Assembly (NCBI GenBank): GCA_016930935.1
Contig: JAFGFT010000053.1
Coordinates: forward strand, 1 to 44,319
Direction: 5' to 3'
Origin: Dehalococcoidia bacterium
GTDB taxonomy: Bacteria > Chloroflexota > Dehalococcoidia > GIF9 > AB-539-J10
DNA: 44,319 bases
Shown here one piece after another: positions 1 to 8,317 of the stretch (positions are counted from its first letter, which is position 1; every line of letters begins with the position of its first letter). A program made the position numbers and the translations under genes. The notes beneath the pieces are model-generated. The model was not told the DNA's origin. It was given only the letters and a program-made list of their open reading frames with translations, and did no database searches.

Positions 1-31
1 CCGTGGGCCACAACCACGTGTGATTCACGAC

Positions 32-62
32 GTTACGGGCGAGGCATGCCGTCGCCCCTACG
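32..62. repeat. Class B REP-like palindrome (degenerate copy)
   Basis: This is a palindrome of the GGGCGAGGCATGCCTCGCCC type, here with a slightly altered right arm, ending in GCCCCTAC. Read on the other strand it starts with GTAGGGGC, the head shared by classes A, B and C in this window. It lies in a gene-free stretch downstream of the TetR gene. Confidence 0.7.
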
Positions 63-90
63 GATACCTCCCCACAGCGCATCCTCCTTC

Positions 91-155
91 GGAATCTTGG
101 GGACACAGTACGCGAATCGGTGCGGATAGTCTGTAAATGGTGTCCCCGTAATTCC
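91..155. repeat. Class D inverted repeat (GGGGACAC / GTGTCCCC)
   Basis: Two arms, GGAATCTTGGGGACAC on the left and GTGTCCCCGTAATTCC on the right, face each other across about 30 bases. The same arms recur at 26724-26786, and more degenerately at 3764-3890 and 27871-27897. A degenerate class C palindrome follows at about 170-197. Nothing in 1-262 looks coding. Confidence 0.65.
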
Positions 156-262
156 ACCCCCCGGCCCTGGCGGGCAGGCATGGGAGATTGCCACTGCGCT
201 GGAGCGAACGACCAAGCCCCGTTTAGAATGCACGGGGATGCTCGCATCGCCACGGACCACTC

Positions 263-865
263 CTATCTTCCCGGCTCTTTTCCCAGCAATCCGTAGAGAA
301 TGAGGAAGTTGAGTTCACGAATGAGGGAGGAGTGTGCGGCTGTGGCGGAAAGCTCGGCGGAGCTGGCGAAGATGCCTTTACGCACGATGTCCAGATACAG
401 AAGGAGTGCCTCGTGTGATGTGTCCCTGTTCACGTGGCCCTGGCGCTTGCCCTGCTCGAACAAGTCCTCCGTCAACCGGTTGAACTCAGTCCGCCACAGG
501 TTGTCCACAAGCTCCCGCATCTCCTGATTGCCCTCATAGGCAGTGCGCAACAACTCCCCGCGGTATTGTCCGGCGATTTCCGCCTTGTCGAACACAATCG
601 CGACGAGCTTCTCCGGGAACGGCAGCTCAGATTCCACGATTCCCCTGTATCTCTGGAGCAGAGAGAGGAGCAGCTGCCTGATGACCTCGCGAGCCAGGTT
701 GTCCTTGGTGCCGAAATGGTTGTAGATGGTTGCAGGGGACACGTGCGCCCCTGCTGCTATCTCGCTGACGCTCACCTTCTCGAACCCATGCGTGGCAAAC
801 TGCTCTTGAGCCTGCCGCAATATGGCTTCTCGCTTCTGCTCCTTGATGCGCTCAGCGGCTTTCAC
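263..865 (-). CDS. TetR/AcrR family transcriptional regulator
   Basis: A 200-residue one-component repressor. The N-terminal 60 residues form a TetR helix-turn-helix, with the typical run VSEIAAGAHVSPATIYNHF followed by GTKDNL; the rest is an all-helical ligand-binding and dimer domain with no recognisable ligand signature. The start is GTG, preceded at good spacing by GGGAGGAAT. It is transcribed away from the phosphotransferase gene at 1119, with 253 bases between them, the usual arrangement for a TetR repressor and its target. An imperfect inverted repeat TAGAG-N7-CTCTA at about 1078-1094, just after the neighbour's -10 box, could be its operator (inference). The family call is safe; the target and ligand are not visible. 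Confidence 0.9.
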   Translation of the reverse strand: MKAAERIKEQKREAILRQAQEQFATHGFEKVSVSEIAAGAHVSPATIYNHFGTKDNLAREVIRQLLLSLLQRYRGIVESELPFPEKLVAIVFDKAEIAGQYRGELLRTAYEGNQEMRELVDNLWRTEFNRLTEDLFEQGKRQGHVNRDTSHEALLLYLDIVRKGIFASSAELSATAAHSSLIRELNFLILYGLLGKEPGR

Positions 866-1042
866 CAGATTCCTCCCGGCGGTTCTCCGCGACTATTCCG
901 TGTGTACTTGCGACGTTGCGACATTATAGCCTCTTTCCTGGCTGCTTCGGTGCTACCGCGATGCCCCGTCCTTCACAACCTCAGGCACCCGCAGTCCGGG
1001 ACTCTGCTTCGTGTTTTGTGCCGTTTCGTGCCATCAGAACTG

Positions 1043-1071
1043 TTGACAACCATGCCCTTCAGTTGTATTGT
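1043..1071 (+). promoter_or_regulatory. Promoter of the phosphotransferase gene
   Basis: TTGACA at 1043-1048 and TATTGT at 1066-1071 are separated by exactly 17 bases. The expected start of transcription near 1078 gives a leader of about 40 bases. The TAGAG-N7-CTCTA inverted repeat overlaps the predicted transcription start, a position suited to repression. Confidence 0.7.
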
Positions 1072-1118
1072 AGCAAATAGAGCGACTGACTCTAAATACT
1101 ATAACATGGAGGCGCGTC

Positions 1119-3683
1119 GTGGACAAGGGATACATCAGATGGTTTGACCACATCGGTGCTGATGAGATTGGACAGGTAGGAGGCAAAGGCCTGAGCCTGG
1201 GCAGGATGTCCGTGTCATCTCTCCCCGTTCCCAACGGCTTTGTGCTCTGCACTGGTGCCTATGAGGCCTTCATCCTGCACAACAGCATTGACATCCGAAT
1301 ACGGGAATTGACCGCCGGACAGGATGAGGACGACTTCGTGCAACTGGAGGTCATATGTGATGAACTGCAGAGTCTGTTCCTCAAAGGTGATATGCCGCAC
1401 GGGATGCTGACGGATATCAGGACGGCCTACACGCAGTTGACGGGGGACACGGAAGCGAATGTGGCTGTGCGGTCTTCCGCCACCGCGGAGGACCTGGCTG
1501 AAGCATCGTTCGCGGGCCAGCACGACAGCTTCCTGAACGTCAAGGGATTGGAGGGCCTGACTGATGCCGTCAGGAGATGCTGGGCCAGCCTGTGGTCCGC
1601 CAGGGCCATCTCGTATCGATGGAGAACAGGTATCGACCGGGATTCCGTACGCATGGCGGTTGTTGTGCAGCGCATGGTGCCGGCGGATGTCTCCGGAATC
1701 ATCTTCACGGCCAATCCGCTGAACGGGGACCGAGGTGTGATGGTCATCAATTCATCCTGGGGACTGGGTGAGGCAATCGTTGAGGGACAGGTCGACCCCG
1801 ACACTGTTGTGGTAGACAAGCAGACAGGACACATCACGCAATTCGATGTTGGCGACAAGTCAGTGAAGACCGTCGCACGAGGGGATGGCACTGTGAACCT
1901 GGATGCAGAAACGCCGCTGCGCGCGCAGGCTTCGCTTGACCGGACCCTGGTCGCGGAGTTGGTACGCCTTGCCGGGCAGATCGAGGACCTTTTCGGTGCG
2001 CACATGGACATCGAGTGGGGGATTCACGATGGTCGGGTCTTCATTCTTCAGGCTCGCCCCATCACGGCCCTGCCCGCGCAGCCGCTGAAATGGGAGGCTC
2101 CCGGTGCAGGATTGTGGATACACGGAGGCGGTATCATGGAGTTCCAGAGCGAGCCGATCAGCCCCATGACCTCGTCTCTCATTGAGGACTTCTTCACGCC
2201 ACTCTACGGCGAGATGGCTCCATTCATTCGAACCGCGGCCTCCTGGCCTGCCGTTCGGGTCATCAACGGGCATCTGTACAGCTGCCTCACGTACAGAGTC
2301 CGACCGTGGCACATACCGCTCGTGGTGAGGCTGGTGGCGCAGCATCTGACATCGCCATCGCGCTGGGCTGCGGAACTCGCCGCATACGACGCGGAAGTCG
2401 GTCGCATTGCCAGCATCGACCTGCCTTCGCTCACAGCCGAAGGGGTCGTCGGAGGTCTGTCGAACGCGCTGCGTGCGTTCTTCCGGTACTACTTTCAGTA
2501 CGCCAGTATGGTGCAGGTATTGACGAACGCAGAGAGCCGTTTCACGCGTTTCTACACCCGGTCCATCAGGTCGAAGGACGACCCGGAAGCAGCGTTCTTC
2601 CTGCAGGGTCTGGAGTCCAGGATAACGGCTGCCGAAGACTCCATCCGTGTGCTGGCGGACGAGGTGCGTGAGACGTCCACACTGGCGGCAGTCTCCGGCG
2701 ACGCGGCTCACGGGGATGTACGGGAAGCGTTGCGGGCAACAGTCGAAGGTCGCGCATTCCTGCAGCGTGTCCACGACTATGTTGAGACCTACGGGTACCA
2801 GATGTATGCGTTCGATTTCAACGTCCCGACACTTGGTGAGCGGCTCGACGTGGTGTATGGGGCCATACGGAGCGCAGCCGCGCGGCAACAGAGCCTCCGC
2901 TCAAGGCGACAGGAAGTCAGAGGGCAGCAGGACCTGACACTGGAGAGGATTCGTGCGAGGTTGCCGCGCAGGAAATGGCGGCGGTTCGAACGATTTTTGG
3001 ACAAAGCAAGGCGTGACCTACAGACAAAAGAGAATGCTGTGTTCGCAATCGGCAGAGGCATCCCCGTCGCCAGGGCCTGCTTCCTGGAGATGGGAAGGAG
3101 GTTGGCGGAAAGGAGCGTGCTTGCCGATGCCGACAGCGTCTTCTGGCTTACCTGGCACGAGCTGCTCGCCCTCGCGTCAAACCTGGATGAGGGTGTGCCG
3201 GTAGAACCACTGGTGGAGGTGGTGACTGACCGCCGGAAGCGATGGGAGCGCTTTGAAAACGTGGATGCTCCGACGTTTCTGCCGGTAGGCCGGAGGCCGG
3301 GATGGTGGCTGTCCCGCATCATGCCGATACCGGAGCTCGACGTTCAGGAGGACCCGGATGAACTTGAAGGGGCGCCGGTTGGCCCTGGCATCGTCACGGC
3401 CACAGCACGCGTAATCGCCAGTATCGACGACGTGACCCGCCTGCAGAAAGGGGAGATTCTGGTGACAGACACCACTACGCCGGCGTGGACGCCGTTCTTC
3501 GGTCAGATAGCGGGACTGGTGACGAACCGCGGGGGCAGGCTTGCGCACAGCAGCATCGTGGCCCGTGAATACGGTATCCCCGTGGTCATGGGCACTGTTG
3601 TGGCAACCAGGCGCATCGCGGATGGACAGCGGATCACTGTGGATGGGGACAGGGGCAGGGTCAGGCTGGTTCCATCTGCGTAG
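1119..3683 (+). CDS. PEP synthase-like / rifampin phosphotransferase-like dikinase
   Basis: An 854-residue protein of the ATP-dependent dikinase family, which moves phosphate from ATP through a catalytic histidine to a substrate. The N-terminal part is a PEP synthase/PPDK ATP-grasp domain (VGGKGLSLGRM near residue 25, VRSSATAEDLAEASFAGQH near 115, and LQARPI near residue 312). The C-terminal part is the swivelling phosphohistidine domain with GGRLAHSSIVAREYGIPVV, putting the catalytic histidine at residue 810. The TIM-barrel PEP-binding domain of true PEP synthase is absent. Length, domain order and histidine position match rifampin phosphotransferase (known enzymes about 867 residues, His825). 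The middle 400 residues would then be the acceptor-binding domain. GTG start with GGAGG six bases upstream. The divergent TetR gene supports a detoxification or xenobiotic role (inference); the real acceptor is unknown. Confidence 0.8.
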   Translation: MDKGYIRWFDHIGADEIGQVGGKGLSLGRMSVSSLPVPNGFVLCTGAYEAFILHNSIDIRIRELTAGQDEDDFVQLEVICDELQSLFLKGDMPHGMLTDIRTAYTQLTGDTEANVAVRSSATAEDLAEASFAGQHDSFLNVKGLEGLTDAVRRCWASLWSARAISYRWRTGIDRDSVRMAVVVQRMVPADVSGIIFTANPLNGDRGVMVINSSWGLGEAIVEGQVDPDTVVVDKQTGHITQFDVGDKSVKTVARGDGTVNLDAETPLRAQASLDRTLVAELVRLAGQIEDLFGAHMDIEWGIHDGRVFILQARPITALPAQPLKWEAPGAGLWIHGGGIMEFQSEPISPMTSSLIEDFFTPLYGEMAPFIRTAASWPAVRVINGHLYSCLTYRVRPWHIPLVVRLVAQHLTSPSRWAAELAAYDAEVGRIASIDLPSLTAEGVVGGLSNALRAFFRYYFQYASMVQVLTNAESRFTRFYTRSIRSKDDPEAAFFLQGLESRITAAEDSIRVLADEVRETSTLAAVSGDAAHGDVREALRATVEGRAFLQRVHDYVETYGYQMYAFDFNVPTLGERLDVVYGAIRSAAARQQSLRSRRQEVRGQQDLTLERIRARLPRRKWRRFERFLDKARRDLQTKENAVFAIGRGIPVARACFLEMGRRLAERSVLADADSVFWLTWHELLALASNLDEGVPVEPLVEVVTDRRKRWERFENVDAPTFLPVGRRPGWWLSRIMPIPELDVQEDPDELEGAPVGPGIVTATARVIASIDDVTRLQKGEILVTDTTTPAWTPFFGQIAGLVTNRGGRLAHSSIVAREYGIPVVMGTVVATRRIADGQRITVDGDRGRVRLVPSA

Positions 3684-3748
3684 GCGTTGATTGCACGCGG
3701 TCTTGCCCGCGTCTTTGGGGATGTCCCTCCACCTACGTCCGAACGGGG

Positions 3749-3890
3749 GTTACGGGAGAGGCATGCCATGAATTGCGGGGACACGGCAATGATTCTCCGG
3801 AACACCGACTGACACCGACGACTATGGACTGACACGGACGAGGCGAAGCGGCGACCGATGCCATGCGTTGGAATGGAGTCCCCGTGATTC
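3749..3890. repeat. Fused class B half and class D inverted repeat
   Basis: A class B half (GGTTACGGGAGAGGCATGCC, 3749-3768) runs straight into a class D left arm (GAATTGCGGGGACAC), and the class D right arm (GAGTCCCCGTGATTC) lies at about 3876-3890. The bases between contain a degenerate GACACCGACGACTATGGACT-like string. The region 3684-4201 holds no credible gene, only repeats. Confidence 0.6.
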
Positions 3891-3903
3891 ATAACGTGTT
3901 GCT

Positions 3904-4043
3904 GTAGGGGCCGTTCGGGAACGGCCCGTTGGTTGTCATGAAGCGAGGTTGTGGAAGTGCGGCATGGTCGCTGGATTGCGGCGTGCTGTGAACTCCGGCC
4001 CTGTTCTCCGTCGAAGAACGGGCTCTTCACGAAGAGCCCCTAC
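3904..4043. repeat. Class A paired REP-like unit, copy 1 (140 bp)
   Basis: The unit begins GTAG followed by the palindrome GGGCCGTTC/GAACGGCCC (one mismatch in this copy) and ends with the palindrome GGGCTCTTC/GAAGAGCCC followed by TAC. Its two ends are therefore inverted copies of GTAGGGGC, each carrying its own hairpin. Copies at 26883 and 36715 are also exactly 140 bp; the copy at 21004 is 123 bp. The centre is less conserved. Confidence 0.85.
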
Positions 4044-4201
4044 ATCACGAATCAGCACTCCCCCGTGGCGTGCAGGCATGGGTTGTTCACAGTACAAAGG
4101 ATGGCAGTGCAGACATGCCAGGGCATTTCGTGCAATCTTGCATTTCAAATGCAAATTTGCACGGTCCTGCTGGAGTTGCGCGATTGTGAACCTCAATATA
4201 A

Positions 4202-4230
4202 TTGCGTGCCATGTATGTCAGCGTTAGAAT
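4202..4230 (+). promoter_or_regulatory. Promoter of hicB-hicA
   Basis: TTGCGT at 4202-4207 and TAGAAT at 4225-4230, spacer 17. The expected transcript starts near 4237, which excludes the GTG at 4233 as the translation start and supports the ATG at 4257. Confidence 0.6.
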
Positions 4231-4256
4231 GAGTGGAGCAGGAGACTGTTGTCAGT

Positions 4257-4460
4257 ATGAAATATCGTATTGTCATGGAACCCCAGCCGGAAGGCGGCTA
4301 CACCGTCTACGTGCCGGCTCTGCCCGGCTGTATCTCCGAAGGCGATAGCCGCACTGAAGCTATTGCGAATATTCGTGAAGCAATCGCCGCCTATACGGAG
4401 AGCATTGCGGAAAGGAACCTCCCTACCCCGCAGATTGAGGAGAGTGAGGTCATCGTGTGA
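4257..4460 (+). CDS. hicB: HicB-family antitoxin
   Basis: A 67-residue protein matching the partial RNase H fold of HicB antitoxins: MKYRIVMEPQPEGGYTVYVPALPGC with the following SEGDSRTEAIANIREAI helix is the family signature. HicB binds and blocks the HicA RNase. A GTG at 4233 in the same frame would add eight residues but lies upstream of the predicted transcription start, so ATG 4257 is chosen; GGAG at 4241 is a rather distant ribosome site. The protein lacks the C-terminal DNA-binding extension of longer HicB forms, so autoregulation may depend on another factor. Its stop codon overlaps the start of hicA. Confidence 0.88.
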   Translation: MKYRIVMEPQPEGGYTVYVPALPGCISEGDSRTEAIANIREAIAAYTESIAERNLPTPQIEESEVIV

Positions 4461-4672
4461 CCCATCTGTCAGGACTCTCCTGGCAGGACATGGCCGCGGC
4501 GCTACAGCGAGCAGGGTTCCACCTCGATAGACAAAGGGGCAGCCACCTCGTGTTTGTTCAGAGCGGCAGTAATCGCACCGTGGTGGTTCCGCGCCATTCG
4601 GAACTCAAGCCAGGCACCGTGCGTGCAATCCTGCGTGAGGCAGGCCTATCGCGTGAGGACGTTGGCCGCTGA
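4457..4672 (+). CDS. hicA: HicA-family mRNA interferase toxin
   Basis: A 71-residue double-stranded-RNA-binding-fold toxin that cleaves mRNA in an RNase manner when free of HicB. The key run is FHLDRQRGSHLVFVQSG, containing the catalytic His of the GSH motif, followed by VVVPRHSELKPGTVRAILREAGL, typical of the HicA C-terminus. It starts with GTG overlapping the hicB stop (GTGA), so the two are translationally coupled with antitoxin first, the reverse of the commonest hicA-hicB order but widespread. No truncation is visible; the pair looks intact and active. Confidence 0.9.
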   Translation: MTHLSGLSWQDMAAALQRAGFHLDRQRGSHLVFVQSGSNRTVVVPRHSELKPGTVRAILREAGLSREDVGR

Positions 4673-4701
4673 AGGGTTCCCCCGGAATTCAGAGTGACCG
4701 G

Positions 4702-4729
4702 GCGGGCAGGCATGGGAGTCTGCCCCTAC
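4702..4729. repeat. Class C REP-like palindrome
   Basis: GCGGGCAGGC and its imperfect complement close around CATGGGAG and end in GCCCCTAC. Read on the minus strand this is the shared GTAGGGGC head plus a GCAGGC stem. It lies between the convergent hicA and phospholipase genes. Confidence 0.75.
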
Positions 4730-4778
4730 GCCCGAACGCCACGCCCACCCGCACTTTCGCTGGCCTGATTCGCAATAC

Positions 4779-6971
4779 CTATGGCTGTGGAGTGCGGAAG
4801 GTCATGTGTATTATCGCAACGCCTGCTGTTGGTTCGCACGTGAAACTCACCATCTCCTGAACAACGCCATCCTTTTCGATTGCCACGCTGTCTATGGTGA
4901 GCGAATGGCCGGTGCATACGTCATCTTGCTCGGCACGGAAGAACACGTCGAGCCCGTCATAGTAGTTCGGTCGGCTGTCCCAGAGCGCGATGTCCGTGCC
5001 GCCGATGGAGACGGACGTTCGTATCGGGTTGATTCTACTCGTGTCCAGAGCCTCCCAGTCGGCCTTCAGACTGAAGCGCACAACAGAGGTGAGACTGGCG
5101 TCAAACTCCACTGTCAGTTCACCCCACTTGTGGTCGGGCGGGAACATGGACCCGGCAGGCTGTTGTGTGGTCTCATCCCAGGTAGCCGTGAACGTGGTGC
5201 CATTGAAGCGGCCCTGGACGAACCCGGGCGTGCCCCCTCCGCTCCCCATGTTGAAGCCACTCTGCGGCGTGGAGCCGTCCGAACGCTTCCACGTGGCGTT
5301 GACCGAGACCTTCAGCTCCACCTCTGTGCAGTCCGTGAGGGTCAGCGAGGGCTGTTCACCCACGTAGAAGTCCGCAGTGCCCCTCAAGCCGGAACTGCGC
5401 GACTCAACCTCGATGGCGTACCATCCGTCCGGAGTATCGTCTTTTACTGTGACTTCGCGGGTGAAGACGCCGTTCTGGGCGGTGGCAATTGTGCCGGACA
5501 CTTTCTCGAGAGGTCCCCAGTCTGTCACGTTCAGCGCGGTCGTCTCAGGAGGGTCCACGCGGACGGTCAGCGTCACTTTGTCCCCCGCTTTCACCGTTTC
5601 TGGGAAGACAGTCACCGTCAGCGGCATCATGGACTCAGCCTTTGCATACTGCAGGTCAGGCGTCAACTGGTAGGAACCGACAACCTCAAGTGTGGCGTGC
5701 AGTTGCTCAACAGACGCGGCGGTGGCCTGCCACGTGTAGGTGGTGGTACCACCACCCGGGATGACGGAGACCTCGTGGAGCGGCTCGCCCTGCAACTGTC
5801 CGCCGGTGACCTCCAGCTTCATCTGTACCCACTGAACGTCCTCTTCGGCCACATTGGAGACCGTTGCTTTGAACTGGTACTGGTTGCCTCCCTGGGACAC
5901 CACTTCCACCTGGGGCTTCATGGCCGAGATGGAGGAGCGCCACATCGCGTACACGGCCTCGATGGCGGAATACACGCCTTTCTGCGGCGATTTCCAATAG
6001 TCTTCCATGTGGGCGTGAGTTACCTTTGCGGCCTTCTTGGTGTAGTCGACCACAAGCTGTCCCCGGGCTGCAAACTCTGAGTCAAACGCGCTTGCGCCAT
6101 TGAGCCAACCAGGGGCATCGGTTTCCTGGGCGCCGGTGTAGGGTGATTTTTCATACGCCTTGTTTGCCAGGACCTCCCACCGGACGTGACTGCTATACCA
6201 GAGCTTGACGTCCCAGAACCCCGTGCCGTTCAGATACCATGGGTCGTACCAGTCGCGCTTTGCGTTCGGCCCCATGTCATTGTAGTACGCAATGTATCGC
6301 CGGATTGACCGGGAGAAGTTCTTGCCACCGCCCCACCCCGGGGTGGGGAGCTTCGGGGCCGTGGGCCTGCCGTAGAGGTAGGTCGGACCAGTAATCTTCT
6401 CATCCAGCATGTAGGCTCCGGTGCCCGATGCACGGGCTGTTTCCCCAGGCATGCCGACCACGTGGTAGGGCACGAACATGTCCGCGAGAAAGTGGGCTGA
6501 CCATGCCGCTCCTTGACCTGCAGTCACCCCGTCGCTGGTCGGCGGCGAATGCATCGCCTGCACCAGATACAGGTAGTACTTCTTCGCCGCAGTAGGCGCG
6601 TTTCCCAAACCCTCCCCGTTGTTGAGCAGCGGGTTGAAATAGTGGTAAGAGTATGGCGTCTTCGTCTCGTCGTCCGGACCGTTGCCGACGATGTCGTACT
6701 GATTGCTGCCTACGAGGTCGATGCTGGGGCCGCCGGTCCACTTGACCCCTTCATGCGCAAGCACCTCTTTGAGCGTTGGGAAGTCGCTGCCCGCGTAGGC
6801 AGGGTCGCTCTGCAGCAGTGCGTAGGCATTGTTGAGTATATGCTGGTGCGTGGGACAGACGCCCGGCCAGCGTGTGGTCCCGCCCCATGCGTATGCCTCC
6901 AACGGGAAACTGGTCAACAGCAGCACGGCGAGCATGAGCGAGGATAGCCCCCTGGTGAGACTTTGGTTCAT
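4779..6971 (-). CDS. Secreted zinc-dependent phospholipase C with C-terminal beta domains
   Basis: A 730-residue secreted enzyme. Residues 1-28 are a signal peptide ending AYA, so the mature protein begins with Trp29. In zinc phospholipase C (Bacillus cereus, Clostridium alpha-toxin) the N-terminal Trp binds zinc, and here all nine ligand positions can be assigned: Trp29, His42 (spacing 13, as Trp1-His14), Asp100 or 101, His110, His160-x3-Asp164-x5-His170, and His262-x3-Glu266. The family hydrolyses phospholipid head groups outside the cell. About 90 extra residues sit between His170 and His262, compared with 14 in B. cereus. After residue 300 follow several beta-sandwich, Ig-like segments (PLTVTVFPETVKAGDKVTLTV is typical), perhaps for adhesion or anchoring. 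The reading frame extends upstream to 7361 but only the start at 6971 gives a signal peptide. The stretch 6972-7359 holds no gene. Confidence 0.85.
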   Translation of the reverse strand: MNQSLTRGLSSLMLAVLLLTSFPLEAYAWGGTTRWPGVCPTHQHILNNAYALLQSDPAYAGSDFPTLKEVLAHEGVKWTGGPSIDLVGSNQYDIVGNGPDDETKTPYSYHYFNPLLNNGEGLGNAPTAAKKYYLYLVQAMHSPPTSDGVTAGQGAAWSAHFLADMFVPYHVVGMPGETARASGTGAYMLDEKITGPTYLYGRPTAPKLPTPGWGGGKNFSRSIRRYIAYYNDMGPNAKRDWYDPWYLNGTGFWDVKLWYSSHVRWEVLANKAYEKSPYTGAQETDAPGWLNGASAFDSEFAARGQLVVDYTKKAAKVTHAHMEDYWKSPQKGVYSAIEAVYAMWRSSISAMKPQVEVVSQGGNQYQFKATVSNVAEEDVQWVQMKLEVTGGQLQGEPLHEVSVIPGGGTTTYTWQATAASVEQLHATLEVVGSYQLTPDLQYAKAESMMPLTVTVFPETVKAGDKVTLTVRVDPPETTALNVTDWGPLEKVSGTIATAQNGVFTREVTVKDDTPDGWYAIEVESRSSGLRGTADFYVGEQPSLTLTDCTEVELKVSVNATWKRSDGSTPQSGFNMGSGGGTPGFVQGRFNGTTFTATWDETTQQPAGSMFPPDHKWGELTVEFDASLTSVVRFSLKADWEALDTSRINPIRTSVSIGGTDIALWDSRPNYYDGLDVFFRAEQDDVCTGHSLTIDSVAIEKDGVVQEMVSFTCEPTAGVAIIHMTFRTPQP

Positions 6972-7359
6972 GCTCGAGCAAACCCTATTCAGCCTGCAGT
7001 ACGGGACGAGTACGAGCGGCTTTCTGTCCAATAGCCGGTGCCTCGCTGGTTCCAGGACAGGTGCTGTGCTTCCAACATTCGCACCTACCGGTTTCCTTGT
7101 CAAGAGGGTTTGAGAGATATGGAGGCGGAAGTGCAGGCCGTTTCTGGGCGGGAACTGACCCTCAACTTCTGCCCTGGAGCCAGTCAGCCGGTACGTTGAA
7201 GTCCAGGCTACACAGCCACGTGTGTTTGACTGGTGACTTCGAGCCCGGGCTCGGGACGGTTTGCGGGAGTGACACCAGCCTGGTCGTTCAGGAACGACCG
7301 ACACAGTATGAATGGACTTGCCCGACCTCCCACGACGGTTGGAGGCAATCCCGCAGGGC

Positions 7360-7396
7360 AAAAAGCGAGCCCGCCATGTGAGCTGATGGCGGGCTC
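7360..7396 (-). terminator. Rho-independent terminator of the dctPQM-MBL operon
   Basis: On the minus strand GAGCCCGCCAT and ATGGCGGGCTC form a perfect 11-bp stem around an 8-base loop, followed by GCTTTTTG. It lies 35 bases after the stop codon of the MBL gene, closing the TRAP transporter operon. Confidence 0.88.
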
Positions 7397-7431
7397 TATA
7401 AGTAGGAAATGGAGGTGAAGAAGATGGCTAC

Positions 7432-8280
7432 CTATTCGACATTGACGCGTGTTCCTGCCATGTTGAAGAAGAACCTGTCCCCAAGCTCGTGCGCCATGAT
7501 GGCGCCGGCACGGAGACCGGTGCAGTGGGACACGCCCACGTGCTGCACGTTCATCTCCTTCAATGCGTCAACAGTCTTCATGATGCGCTCGTTCGAGGCA
7601 TCCACGAGATGGCAACCGCCGACGACAGTGTGAATCCTGTCGTCTTCACCGATGTTCCTTGCGTGAATGAGGCTGTTGATGAGGCAGCGGTGTGCGCAGC
7701 CCAGGATGACCACCAGTCCCTTGTCCGTCTTCACGAGCAGGAAGCGGTCATCTGAGAAATCGTCCTTGATGAGTTCTCCGTTCACCCTGGTGAGGAGGTA
7801 GTCCTCACCGACCTTCTCAAAGTCCGTGACTATCGGAATCTCTCCGCTTGTCATAACCTTGTCGGTGAACTTCACAGGCTCCCGCGTGAGCGTGAACTTC
7901 GCGCCCCAGTTCTCAAGGAACGGGCGCGTGTAGGGCATGCCGATGAACAACCATGGAATCACTCTGCCATCGTTGCTGTACTTCTCGCCTTCCCAGAGGT
8001 CCGGTGCGGCGATAGTCTCCAGCTCCTGCTTGTGTATCTTCCTCAGTATCGCCGGCATACCTTCGGTGTGGTCGAAATGCGAGTGGGAAAGGACGAACTT
8101 GTCCGTTGTGGTCAGGTCAACGCCCAGTTGCTCTGCGTTGTGCACAGCGCCTGCGCCGACTCCCGCGTCAACCAGGACGTTGATGCCGTCAGCCTCAACG
8201 AACGCGCTGAAGCCCCATTCACCGATGAGATAGGGAGAACCTGCCGTGTTCTCTCCTATGGTGGTTATCTTGCATTGCAT
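7432..8280 (-). CDS. MBL-fold metallohydrolase (COG1237-like)
   Basis: A 282-residue soluble metallo-beta-lactamase-fold protein. The metal motif HSHFDH is at residues 66-71, a second metal region GCAHRC lies near residue 195 and GGCHL near 220, the layout of the COG1237 group, which includes the archaeal enzyme related to 7,8-dihydropterin-6-methyl-4-(ribofuranosyl)aminobenzene 5'-phosphate synthase. The substrate cannot be read from the sequence. ATG start with GAGGAG at good spacing. It follows dctM by 37 bases on the same strand and precedes the terminator, so it is the last gene of the TRAP operon; hydrolysis of an imported ester or lactone to an organic acid is a possible role (inference). 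Confidence 0.85.
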   Translation of the reverse strand: MQCKITTIGENTAGSPYLIGEWGFSAFVEADGINVLVDAGVGAGAVHNAEQLGVDLTTTDKFVLSHSHFDHTEGMPAILRKIHKQELETIAAPDLWEGEKYSNDGRVIPWLFIGMPYTRPFLENWGAKFTLTREPVKFTDKVMTSGEIPIVTDFEKVGEDYLLTRVNGELIKDDFSDDRFLLVKTDKGLVVILGCAHRCLINSLIHARNIGEDDRIHTVVGGCHLVDASNERIMKTVDALKEMNVQHVGVSHCTGLRAGAIMAHELGDRFFFNMAGTRVNVE

Positions 8281-8317
8281 AGACTTACTCCTCGTTGCTG
8301 CCGTGCCTCAGGAATCA

